From Flavobacteriales bacterium UBA6057 (GTDB taxonomy: Bacteria; Bacteroidota; Bacteroidia; Flavobacteriales_G; Salibacteraceae), in assembly GCA_002428995.1 (NCBI GenBank), contig DIYJ01000004.1, forward strand, positions 308,253 through 372,252: a stretch of DNA of 64,000 nt, given 5' to 3'. Every line of letters begins with the position of its first letter. The first letter of the stretch is position 1. A program made the position numbers and the translations under genes. The notes beneath the pieces are model-generated. The model ran no database searches. It was not told where the DNA came from and saw nothing but the letters and a program-made list of their open reading frames with translations. This document shows, in pieces, positions 9,485-17,348 of the stretch.

Positions 9485-10876
9485 TCAGAACCTCTCGTAG
9501 ATGAAGGGAATGTCTTCCACACCGGAAAAGAGCAAGATGCAAATCAACAAACAAATGATGGCGATTCCAGCCGTAAGTCTGTTGCTGGACTGAACCCAAC
9601 GGTGGAAGCTCCCCTTGAACAGACCATGATCGATTGGAATGAATGTGCCTGCGAAAAACAGTGTGAGGTAGTCCTCGTTGGAAAGGCTCCCAGAGATGGA
9701 GGTGTTCTGATCCCACCGCATGCATTGCATCAACACGTTCCCAAATTCTTCGAGGCTGAATGTGAAAAACCAGAGTGTGGTCATTGAAAAGAAGAGGAAG
9801 GTGAAGACCAATCCAGCCACGCTCCAGGCCCTTCCAAGTGAAGTTTCAAGCCACATCCTCCATTTTCGTGTATTCATTTCCAATACAAGCAGTGTCCCAT
9901 GCATCAGGCCAAAGTAAAGGTAGCGCATTTCAATGCCGTGCCAGATTCCAATCACGATGAAGCTCAGGAACAGAGATAGATAGATGCCTGTTTTGCCGAA
10001 TCGGGCCGCGCGAAATGACAGGGGAGTGTAGATGTAATCGAGCACCCATTTGGAGAGTGTAATGTGCCATCGTCTCCAGAAATCGCTGATGTTTTGGGCG
10101 AGGAAGGGACGATTGAAATTATCGGTGAGTTCAAAGCCAAACAGCCGAGCACTTCCAAGGGCAATGTCGGTGTAGCCTGAAAAATTCGCGTAAACCTGAA
10201 TTGCTTGCAACAATATGGAGAGCGTAAGCAAAGACCCTGGAACTTCTCCGGGCGCTGTGAATACGTGTTCAATCCACGGAGCGAGCCTGTCAGCGATCAC
10301 CATCTTTTTGAAAAGTCCCCAAAGAATCTGCAAACTCGCTGAATAGATGTTCTGAATGTTGAAAGCCTGTAACGTCTGCGTTTGCGGAAGGAAGTCTCCG
10401 GCTCGCTCGATAGGGCCTGCTGTAATCTTCGGAAAGAAGCTCATGTAAAGCAAAAAGCGAGTTCTGCTCTGTTCAGCGGGCAATGTATTCCACGAGCGCT
10501 CGGTGAGGTAACTGACGGCCTGGAAGGTGTAATAAGAAATCCCTAAGGGCAACACCCAGGAGATTTGATCGAAGTCGGTATCGGCTCCTGCCCATTGAAC
10601 GCTCCATTTAAAGCCCGCCAGCAGCAGGATCAGGATGGCGACACTTCCTACATACCACCAACGCGAAGCGCGCTGTCCAGGAGAGATGCGCATTCCCGCT
10701 TCGAAGGTCAGTAGTGAGACGGCTATTAGCAGCAATGAAAACCACCAGTGGTGGTAGGCTACAAACAGGACGCTGCATAGCATTAGAAATTGCTTGCGCC
10801 ACTTTTCAGGAATCAACCAGTAAACAACAACCGATACCCCAAGGAAGAGTAGGTAGGGGATGGAATCGAAATTCAC
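9485..10876 (-). CDS. MBOAT family O-acyltransferase (DltB/AlgI-like), 463 aa
   Basis: Polytopic inner-membrane acyltransferase that would take an acyl or aminoacyl group from the carrier protein in the cytoplasm and pass it across the membrane. About ten hydrophobic segments are visible. The family signatures are present: SDFWRRWHITLSKWVLDYI and, further on, the conserved catalytic-histidine motif GIWHGIEMRYLYFGLMHG. The length fits DltB and AlgI relatives (about 400-520 aa). The start is GTG at 10876, overlapping the carrier-protein stop as GTGA; no ATG start exists upstream in frame. Its position directly after the carrier protein and before a DltD-like gene favours the DltB role over alginate acetylation, but the acceptor polymer is unknown. 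Confidence 0.88.
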   Translation of the reverse strand: MNFDSIPYLLFLGVSVVVYWLIPEKWRKQFLMLCSVLFVAYHHWWFSLLLIAVSLLTFEAGMRISPGQRASRWWYVGSVAILILLLAGFKWSVQWAGADTDFDQISWVLPLGISYYTFQAVSYLTERSWNTLPAEQSRTRFLLYMSFFPKITAGPIERAGDFLPQTQTLQAFNIQNIYSASLQILWGLFKKMVIADRLAPWIEHVFTAPGEVPGSLLTLSILLQAIQVYANFSGYTDIALGSARLFGFELTDNFNRPFLAQNISDFWRRWHITLSKWVLDYIYTPLSFRAARFGKTGIYLSLFLSFIVIGIWHGIEMRYLYFGLMHGTLLVLEMNTRKWRMWLETSLGRAWSVAGLVFTFLFFSMTTLWFFTFSLEEFGNVLMQCMRWDQNTSISGSLSNEDYLTLFFAGTFIPIDHGLFKGSFHRWVQSSNRLTAGIAIICLLICILLFSGVEDIPFIYERF

Positions 10877-11124
10877 GAACGCTTCATTTTGGCTTCAACC
10901 AAATCACAGAGATCACCAATGGTTTTGAGTTGGACGAGTTCAGCAATGCTGAACTTGACCTGGAAGTGTCCTTGTACGCGTACCATCAACAGTGCATGAT
11001 TCAGAGAGTCCCATTCGGGAACGTGATCTGCACTGGTGGCTTCGTTCATTTCCAGCTCAGGCTTGTTCAGGCCTTTCCTGAAGATGACATTGATCTGCTG
11101 TAAGATCTCTTCTCGGTCGCTCAT
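10873..11124 (-). CDS. Acyl/peptidyl carrier protein, DltC-like, 83 aa
   Basis: Small carrier that would hold the activated residue as a thioester on a phosphopantetheine arm. The attachment serine is Ser40 in VPEWDSLNHALLM, the DSL signature. Helix-rich ends (SDREEILQQINVIF, IAELVQLKTIGDLCDLVEA) complete the four-helix fold, and the length matches DltC. The start was set at ATG 11124 because it overlaps the GNAT stop as ATGA; the frame remains open for eight codons upstream, but that would overlap further. The end overlaps the MBOAT start by four bases. The partner enzyme is presumably the adenylation protein two genes upstream. Confidence 0.88.
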   Translation of the reverse strand: MSDREEILQQINVIFRKGLNKPELEMNEATSADHVPEWDSLNHALLMVRVQGHFQVKFSIAELVQLKTIGDLCDLVEAKMKRS

Positions 11125-11873
11125 GAGGTGCTTTGTTGGGGCAGCCAAAATAAGTCCATGTAACCTGAGCGCGTGGCATTCAGTTGATCAAGCATTCCGA
11201 CTGAAGTATCATAAGCTTGGAATACAGCCTGCTCAGCACCCATGGCTTTGGTTCTCATGAGCAGTTCATGCATCAACAGGGAGGCAATGCCTCGCTTTCG
11301 AAACTGCTTTCTGACGTACACGAAATACTGTCCTGCTGTTTTATTCCTGGTGAAGCTCATCACGCTTCCAACCGGTTCATCGCCCTCAAGAGCAAGGAGC
11401 AAAATGCTACTCGGATGCCGCAGCAAAGGCTCGAGGATATGAGCATCTAACGCTCCAAATCCTTCACTGGCCAACGCAACCCAGATGTTCAGATCATCCA
11501 AAGTGCGAACCACTTTGATCTCCACACTTTGATCCTTGATCTTACCCGCAGGGAAAGGAATTGGGGCCAGGTTCACTTTGAATGCGCGCGCTGCATGCAG
11601 GAACCCCTTACTCAGTAGCAATTCTTCTTCAGTGGGGTTTAAATCATCCACAAGCAGGTGTATGTTGGGGTGGACATCTCGGTGAGCCTGTGCGATTCTA
11701 TCCAGTGTTTCGGAGTCAAGGGGCGAGCTAAGGTCATAAGCGTAGTTAGGCCATGAGGAGGAAGCACATTGGATGGTTCGATAACCTTCGAACTCCTGCA
11801 TGTTGACAAGCGGACTCTTTTCAGCCAGCAACCGCAAGAATTCCAGCAGATTGTGGAAGACTGGATCAGGCAT
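11121..11873 (-). CDS. GNAT-family N-acyltransferase, 250 aa
   Basis: Predicted acyl-CoA-dependent N-acyltransferase. The C-terminal 110 residues carry the GNAT core: GEDEPVGSVMSF-like beta strands, then VYVRKQFRKRGIASLLMHEL, whose RKRGIA matches the acetyl-CoA pyrophosphate loop, and a terminal LDQLNATRSGYMDLFW with the usual aromatic end. The N-terminal 120 residues look like a degenerate second GNAT-like half. The start is ATG at 11873, overlapping the DltA-like stop by eight bases. This gene is not part of classical dltABCD operons. Lying between ligase and carrier, it may acylate the amino group of the carrier-bound residue, but its substrate cannot be read from the sequence. Confidence 0.8.
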   Translation of the reverse strand: MPDPVFHNLLEFLRLLAEKSPLVNMQEFEGYRTIQCASSSWPNYAYDLSSPLDSETLDRIAQAHRDVHPNIHLLVDDLNPTEEELLLSKGFLHAARAFKVNLAPIPFPAGKIKDQSVEIKVVRTLDDLNIWVALASEGFGALDAHILEPLLRHPSSILLLALEGDEPVGSVMSFTRNKTAGQYFVYVRKQFRKRGIASLLMHELLMRTKAMGAEQAVFQAYDTSVGMLDQLNATRSGYMDLFWLPQQSTS

Positions 11874-13368
11874 GAGATGTTTCGATTCTTTTCCGGGCCA
11901 TTCGTTCAAGTTCGACCAGATCTAACTTTCCATTGCTGATACTCGGAAGTTCATCCAGATAGATAAACGAGTGAGGGTGCATGTATTCTGGAAGGCTTTG
12001 CCGAAGGTGCTGTTCGAAGTCTTCCGTTCTCTGTGCAGCACAGAACAAAACGAGGTGTAACAGGCCGCTAGCACTCACTGCTGTTGTTGCATGGAAAGCT
12101 CCTGTCGGTTTGATTTGTTGCGCTTGGTAGATGATCTCGTTGAGCTCCACGCGATGGCCTTGAAGCTGAACCTGGTTGTCGGCACGTCCACAGTACAGAA
12201 AGTTTCCTTCAGCATCCTGCCTGACCAGGTCTCCGGTCCGATAGTAGCTTTTCGAAGCTTCTCCATCGCGAATTGATAGGAAGGAGCCCTCGTTATGCAC
12301 AGGATCCAGGTAACCTTGTTCCATTACTTGCGGGCCGTGAATCACGAGTTCTCCTACTTCTCCGCATGTCATCGCTCGTCCGTCAGATCCTATGACTTTG
12401 GCGGTGAGCTCTGGGTGTGGCTTCCCAATGGAAACAACTCCTTGGAATGAAGTGATCGATTTGGTTGTCGGAAGCTCATACGCATGTGTGAATACGGTGC
12501 ATTCCGTGGGACCATAGATATTGAACAAACGGGCGCTTGGAGCACATTGAGACCAGGCCAAGGCTAGGCGTTCTCGCAGGGCTTCTCCACACAAAAGTGT
12601 GGTATGCAGGTGTGGGTAGTGGAGTTCATGAAAATGAGAAGATAGGAGCTGCAGCAGGGATGGAACGGTGACAAGGACGGAAATCTTGTGAACATCAAGA
12701 GCATGAGCAGTCATCAAATACTTGGGGCCGGAAGTATCGATACCGTAGACACAGGCACCTGCCATCCACGCGGTGAGGTAGGATAGGAGCGACATATCGA
12801 AGCCCAGATCTGAGATGAGCAGGACACGGTCAGCCGCGCTCAGCGTTATTCCAGTTTGCTCAAAGCTTCTTGTGAAGGCGTCCAGGTTTCCAAAGCTGAT
12901 TGGAACTCCCTTGGGAAACCCGGAACTCCCTGAGGTGAACAGCACGTAGGCGATTTGACCTGAGTTGACGATGGGCGTGTCTGAAGACGCTTCAACCTTA
13001 TTTGGTAGCTCTGAAATGGGTGAACCTTGCAACGTGCCAATGCTGCGTTCAGAAACGGTGAGCACGGTTTTGATATTCGCTTGTTCTGCAATCCTTCTGT
13101 TTCGTGCCGCTGGATTTCCCGGAGAGATTGGGACAAAGCCTTTTCCCAGGCTCCAGCAGGCCAGAATGCCGGCAAAGATGTCCTCGTGATGCGTGGATTC
13201 GATTCCTATCAGTGGCTGCTCCGCACACGCTGGTTCCAGGTAGTGACGGATTCGATCGACCTGAGTTTTTAGGTCGGCATAGGAAGTCACCTTGTTGTTG
13301 AGGTGAAGGGCTGCTGCCCGATGATGGCTGGAAAGCTGATGAAGAATGCGTTGAACAACCTTACTCAC
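11866..13368 (-). CDS. AMP-forming amino-acid adenylation ligase, DltA-like, 500 aa
   Basis: Stand-alone adenylation domain that activates an amino or acyl acid with ATP and loads it on the carrier protein. Core motifs are intact: the phosphate loop YVLFTSGSSGFPKG, FNIYGPTECTVF, YYRTGDLVRQ, the hinge YCGRADNQVQLQGHRVELNEI and the catalytic-lysine motif SNGKLDL near the C-terminus. The length (about 500 aa) fits DltA and single-module ligases; there is no condensation or carrier domain. The start must be GTG at 13368 because the codon immediately upstream is TAG. It heads the five-gene operon, 61 bases after a LytTR regulator gene on the same strand. The substrate (D-Ala in true DltA) cannot be assigned from visible residues. 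Confidence 0.88.
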   Translation of the reverse strand: MSKVVQRILHQLSSHHRAAALHLNNKVTSYADLKTQVDRIRHYLEPACAEQPLIGIESTHHEDIFAGILACWSLGKGFVPISPGNPAARNRRIAEQANIKTVLTVSERSIGTLQGSPISELPNKVEASSDTPIVNSGQIAYVLFTSGSSGFPKGVPISFGNLDAFTRSFEQTGITLSAADRVLLISDLGFDMSLLSYLTAWMAGACVYGIDTSGPKYLMTAHALDVHKISVLVTVPSLLQLLSSHFHELHYPHLHTTLLCGEALRERLALAWSQCAPSARLFNIYGPTECTVFTHAYELPTTKSITSFQGVVSIGKPHPELTAKVIGSDGRAMTCGEVGELVIHGPQVMEQGYLDPVHNEGSFLSIRDGEASKSYYRTGDLVRQDAEGNFLYCGRADNQVQLQGHRVELNEIIYQAQQIKPTGAFHATTAVSASGLLHLVLFCAAQRTEDFEQHLRQSLPEYMHPHSFIYLDELPSISNGKLDLVELERMARKRIETSHA

Positions 13369-13429
13369 CTATGCAAGGTAAGTAGATGAATGGTTCACCG
13401 GTAATGGAAAGCAGCGCAGGCCTGAATTT

Positions 13430-14206
13430 CTATTTCTTCTGGGGTGAGAATCCGTTCATGGCATTCATGAACGCGTCTTTCTTTCTTCTGGAAATATCCA
13501 CATGTGTACCATCTTTCAAGATGATGTAACCAGATCCATTTTTGACGTATTTCTGGACAAATCGCATGTTGATGATGTGTGAGTTGTGAACCCGAAAGAA
13601 TCCCTTTCCATCCAGAAGCAGCTCCACCTGTCCGATGTTTTTGGAAAGCATGACTTCTTTCCCTCCATCTAGGCGCAGTCTTGTGTAGCTCCCGTCTCCA
13701 TCGCAGCACATGATCTCTTCCGGGTGATAGAAGACAATACCATCAATCACCGGGAATCCAATCGTGTCAGAAGCACTTGGTTCTTTGGCTACCTCATGGA
13801 GCAATGTTCGAATGCGCTCTGCTGTGTTTTTGTTCCGATTCTTCAGCTTGAATCGGTTCACCGCCTTAATCAATTCATCCGGTTCGATGGGTTTCATCAA
13901 GTAATCAATTGCGGCTATGCGAAATGCTTTCAGAGCATACTCATCGTAGGCGGTGGTGAAGATGATATCGAAGTCGATGCTCTTGAGGGAATCGATCAAC
14001 TCGAAGGTGTTACCGCTGGGCATCCTGATATCCAGAAACACCAGTTCGGGTTTGTGCTTCAAAAGCAGGTGTTTGCTTTCATCTATGTCACCGGAACTGG
14101 CAACGACTTTAATCTCAGGACAAAATTCTTCCAGAAGCTGCAACAGCATCCGCCTTCCAGAGCTTTCGTCCTCTACAATAACCGCGCTATAGGATTCTTT
14201 TTCCAT
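13430..14206 (-). CDS. LytTR-family response regulator, 258 aa
   Basis: Two-component transcription regulator: an N-terminal receiver (about residues 8-125) and a C-terminal LytTR DNA-binding domain (about 150-250). The phospho-acceptor is Asp59 in LVFLDIRMP, with acidic pocket Glu12/Asp13, switch Thr85 in IIFTTAYDEY and Lys105 in YLMKP. The LytTR part shows VHNSHIINMRFVQKYV and DGTHVDISRRKKDAF, typical of the family. It starts five bases after the stop of the propeller kinase at 14212-17160, its obvious partner. The next gene downstream, 61 bases away on the same strand, is the DltA-like ligase, so the regulator may be co-transcribed with, or control, the surface-modification operon (inference). 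Confidence 0.93.
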   Translation of the reverse strand: MEKESYSAVIVEDESSGRRMLLQLLEEFCPEIKVVASSGDIDESKHLLLKHKPELVFLDIRMPSGNTFELIDSLKSIDFDIIFTTAYDEYALKAFRIAAIDYLMKPIEPDELIKAVNRFKLKNRNKNTAERIRTLLHEVAKEPSASDTIGFPVIDGIVFYHPEEIMCCDGDGSYTRLRLDGGKEVMLSKNIGQVELLLDGKGFFRVHNSHIINMRFVQKYVKNGSGYIILKDGTHVDISRRKKDAFMNAMNGFSPQKK

Positions 14207-14211
14207 TGAAA

Positions 14212-17160
14212 CTACTCGTATTTGAAGTAGGGGAAGATGATGTGAACTTGGGTTCCGGATGCTTCATTTGAGTCGTTCACGAGATCTTCAACGTTGAATC
14301 TGATGTTTATTTTGAATTGACCATTGAGTGCTTTGATTCGATCTTCAATCAACTGCATGCCTTTGGAGCTTCCTCCTTCGAGCCGGAGGTCCTCAATGCG
14401 TGCAGCGCGAGACCTTCCAACCCCATTGTCGGTGATGCGGCAATGCAGTTCTTGATTCGAGGTGCTAAAACTAACCTCTACATGACCTTCCTGCGGTATT
14501 TTTTTCATAATCCCATGCCAAATCGCATTTTCAACAAAGGGCTGAATGATCATCGATGGAACCTTCCAATGGGCGGGATCGTCCACGTTTTCCTGCTTCA
14601 GTTGGTAGCTGAATTTTCCATCGAATCGGAGGCTTTCCAGCTCCAGGTATAGGTCAAGGGCTTCGATTTCTTCGGTGAGCGGAACAAAGGCTTTGTCAGA
14701 GCTGTGCAGGACTTTGCGCATCAGCCGGGCAAACTTCGAGACGTTTTTGATGGCGAAAACGCGCTCGTTGTCTGAGATCAACAGCTGAATGGAGTTGAGG
14801 GCATTGAACATGAAGTGAGGTGTCATTTGGGCACGCAGCGCTTTCTGTTGCGCTTCCAGTGATTGCTCTTTGAGTTGCATCTGTACACGGAGGTTCCGGA
14901 AGCGAATTGTGAATCCCAGCCAGATGAGGCCAACAAGAACGGCCAGCATCAGTGTTCTGAACCACCAGGTCTGCCAGTAGGGTGGAGCAATGGAGAAATG
15001 CATGGTAGCGGGTTCCGTGCTCCATACTCCGTCATTGTTTGCCGCGTATACCTTGAACGTGTAATCTCCCGGAGGAAGTGTGGTGTATTGAGTGGTGGGC
15101 TCTTTCGAAATGATCCAATCATCATCCACTCCTTCCATCCTGTACTTAAAATCAAGCTTTCCAGCCCTTTTATAAGACATGCCTTCGAAGCGGAAGGTCA
15201 GGAAGTTCTGGGAGTAGTCAAGATCATAATGAGGCTGAATGAAGGTATCCCTTCTGCCAATGTTTAAACCCGAGAACTGAACCTTTGGAGGATGAGGGTT
15301 TCCCCGAAGTGCGCTCAATGGAGCGATGTTGAGGCCCATGTCACTTGAAGCTACGAGCCGGTCATTGTCGATAAAGATGCCGGAGAAATTACGACCGGAG
15401 AAGCCATCGGCACTGCCGTATTCCTTGCTGTTCAGACATTCGTAGTTAGTGGTGTCCAAATCAAATCGGGTGATGCCTGCCTGCGAAGTCACCCACCATG
15501 TGGATTGATGCTGAGCAATACGCCATGCTTCCTTATTCGAGAGCGAGCTTTGGCATTCCGTGAGGTCGATTCTGTTGCTTCCCTTGTAGAAAGCCTCTGT
15601 GTTATTGGATGACAGGATGGGCATTCGATTGTGAATACCATGAAGCTTGGTGGGTGAGGGATAGGCGGAAGAATCTTGCGTGTTCTGTGGATAAGGTAGG
15701 ATGGTGTCCTGAGTGCAGATCATCAATCCCCTTGTATTGGTTTTCAGCCAGATCGTGTCACCTCTTCCTGCGCGCAGCGAAGCAACGCGCTCAGAAAATC
15801 CAATCTCTTTGGAGTCAAAAGATGTGCCCGTAGAATCGATCCTGACCAACCCCTTGAGTTTCCCTGCCCACACGTTATCGTCCTTGTCAATGGTGATCAC
15901 TGCATAGCCTGAGTTCCGCAAAATGGCTTTGCCACCCACTAGCTCATAGGTGCCCCGCTGGGTTGAAAACCAGAGCTCTCCGGTTGATTTTCTTGCAATG
16001 GATCGAATGGTTCTGTCCTTGCCGCTGATCCCGATCTGCAAAGGTCTGATGCTGTCACCTTCCAGTATATAAATCTCAGGCTGGTTCGTTCCTAGGTACA
16101 CCTTTCCCTCAGATCCGTGCAGTGCAGATATTCTGTTGCCTTCAAAGGTTTTATCCGGATAATACATGACAGAGGGATTGGCAGCATATTGAATACCAAT
16201 CGCGGCACAGCTGATCCAGATTCCACCCTCGTGGTCTTCAAACACCTTGTAAACCACCTGCTTCTCGAGAAATCTCTTTGCTTTCCGTTGATCCAGTATT
16301 CCGTCCTGAAAAAACCAAGCTCCCTTATTTGTCCCCACCCAAATGTTTCCTCTGCTGTCCTCGAGCAGGGCATTGTTGAGGTTGTCATCGAAAGTGAGGT
16401 GATTCACCACACCCTGATGGTTGAAATGAATGAGATGCCTTCCGGTAGACAGTAAGTAGTTGTGATTGCTCGTTTTTATCACCCGATAGCCTGTGTTCTG
16501 CATCCTTTCCGGGGCACTGCACCTGACGACTATTCTTTTCCCATCGAGCTCGATGATAATGCTATCTACATAGGTGTCGCATGCTTTCTTGAAGTAGCTG
16601 AGACCATCACCAAAATCAGATATTGAAAAGGTAGCCTGGCCGTTTGTCTCTGTCTCGCGAAACAGGACGGTGCTATCCGGGGCCACCAGAATTTGATTGG
16701 AAGGATTGGTTAGAGACAGTCGGATTGTATCCTCAGCGTCAATGCACAGGTTGTTGACGTAATACTTCCTGTAATTTGGAATAAGCTCTCCGAGTCCTTC
16801 AAAATCAATGCTGCGAAACTTTCCGCGTTCCCGTACATGCAGGTTTCCCAACTCGCCATAACTCCATAGACGTTTATGTTGATCAGAGTAAAATCCGAAA
16901 GAGACCGGAGTGCTTTCGTTTTCGAACGGTTCTGGGGTGAAGGAATAACCAGAACTCTTTACAACACTTCCCAGTCCTCCAAACCATAGGTATCCATTCG
17001 TATCCTGAATAACATCGAACAGCAGTGTAGAGAGCAGTCCATTTTCAGGAGCTATGTGCTTCAAGTGAAGCTCCTGCGCCTTTGAGCTGGAAACAAGGAA
17101 CCATGTGCTTAATAGCGCACAAAAGAGGGATGACCAACGCGGAGTGAAACGGAGCTCCAT
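14212..17160 (-). CDS. Propeller-sensor histidine kinase (PF06580 type), 982 aa
   Basis: Membrane sensor kinase. In order: a signal peptide ending SSSKAQ near residue 28; a periplasmic two-component-regulator propeller with motifs such as DTNGYLWFGGLG, SRGNIWVGTNKGAWFF and EGGIWISCAA; a Y_Y_Y domain (YRMEGVDDDWI, LPPGDYTFKVYAANNDGVWS); one membrane helix (about residues 735-755); and a LytS/YehU-type kinase core. The phospho-acceptor is His782 in MTPHFMFNALNSIQLL. The ATP-binding N-box is FVENAIWHG, and a G-box DNGVGRS follows. There is no fused receiver, so it is not a hybrid. It is transcribed with the LytTR regulator five bases downstream. The propeller architecture is best known from polysaccharide-sensing systems; the ligand here is unknown. 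Confidence 0.93.
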   Translation of the reverse strand: MELRFTPRWSSLFCALLSTWFLVSSSKAQELHLKHIAPENGLLSTLLFDVIQDTNGYLWFGGLGSVVKSSGYSFTPEPFENESTPVSFGFYSDQHKRLWSYGELGNLHVRERGKFRSIDFEGLGELIPNYRKYYVNNLCIDAEDTIRLSLTNPSNQILVAPDSTVLFRETETNGQATFSISDFGDGLSYFKKACDTYVDSIIIELDGKRIVVRCSAPERMQNTGYRVIKTSNHNYLLSTGRHLIHFNHQGVVNHLTFDDNLNNALLEDSRGNIWVGTNKGAWFFQDGILDQRKAKRFLEKQVVYKVFEDHEGGIWISCAAIGIQYAANPSVMYYPDKTFEGNRISALHGSEGKVYLGTNQPEIYILEGDSIRPLQIGISGKDRTIRSIARKSTGELWFSTQRGTYELVGGKAILRNSGYAVITIDKDDNVWAGKLKGLVRIDSTGTSFDSKEIGFSERVASLRAGRGDTIWLKTNTRGLMICTQDTILPYPQNTQDSSAYPSPTKLHGIHNRMPILSSNNTEAFYKGSNRIDLTECQSSLSNKEAWRIAQHQSTWWVTSQAGITRFDLDTTNYECLNSKEYGSADGFSGRNFSGIFIDNDRLVASSDMGLNIAPLSALRGNPHPPKVQFSGLNIGRRDTFIQPHYDLDYSQNFLTFRFEGMSYKRAGKLDFKYRMEGVDDDWIISKEPTTQYTTLPPGDYTFKVYAANNDGVWSTEPATMHFSIAPPYWQTWWFRTLMLAVLVGLIWLGFTIRFRNLRVQMQLKEQSLEAQQKALRAQMTPHFMFNALNSIQLLISDNERVFAIKNVSKFARLMRKVLHSSDKAFVPLTEEIEALDLYLELESLRFDGKFSYQLKQENVDDPAHWKVPSMIIQPFVENAIWHGIMKKIPQEGHVEVSFSTSNQELHCRITDNGVGRSRAARIEDLRLEGGSSKGMQLIEDRIKALNGQFKINIRFNVEDLVNDSNEASGTQVHIIFPYFKYE

Positions 17161-17270
17161 AGGGTCACGAATATCTGTGCAAAGACCGTATGCTCGATCG
17201 AGTTTTTTTCTTCAGTCAGGAAAAAAGAAGATAGTTAGCTGGAGGACAGAATGATGCTGTGGGCGAGCAC

Positions 17271-17308
17271 AAAAAAAAGCGCGAGGCACCTGAAAGATAA
17301 CCTCGCGC
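17271..17308 (-). terminator. Rho-independent terminator after the T9SS protein gene
   Basis: A perfect 8-bp stem (arms 17279-17286 and 17301-17308, GCGCGAGG against CCTCGCGC) with a 14-base loop is followed on the minus strand by eight T residues (17271-17278 read as A on the plus strand). It lies about 40 bases past the stop of the exported-protein gene and separates it from the downstream kinase gene. Confidence 0.9.
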
Positions 17309-17348
17309 TGAAACCTGACTTAAGTAACGAACACTTAAACTGACTCGC

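Noticed and set aside
14212..17160. Hybrid two-component system as in polysaccharide-utilisation loci
   Set aside because: The propeller architecture is similar, but there is no fused receiver or AraC domain, and no SusC/SusD or glycoside hydrolase gene is nearby.
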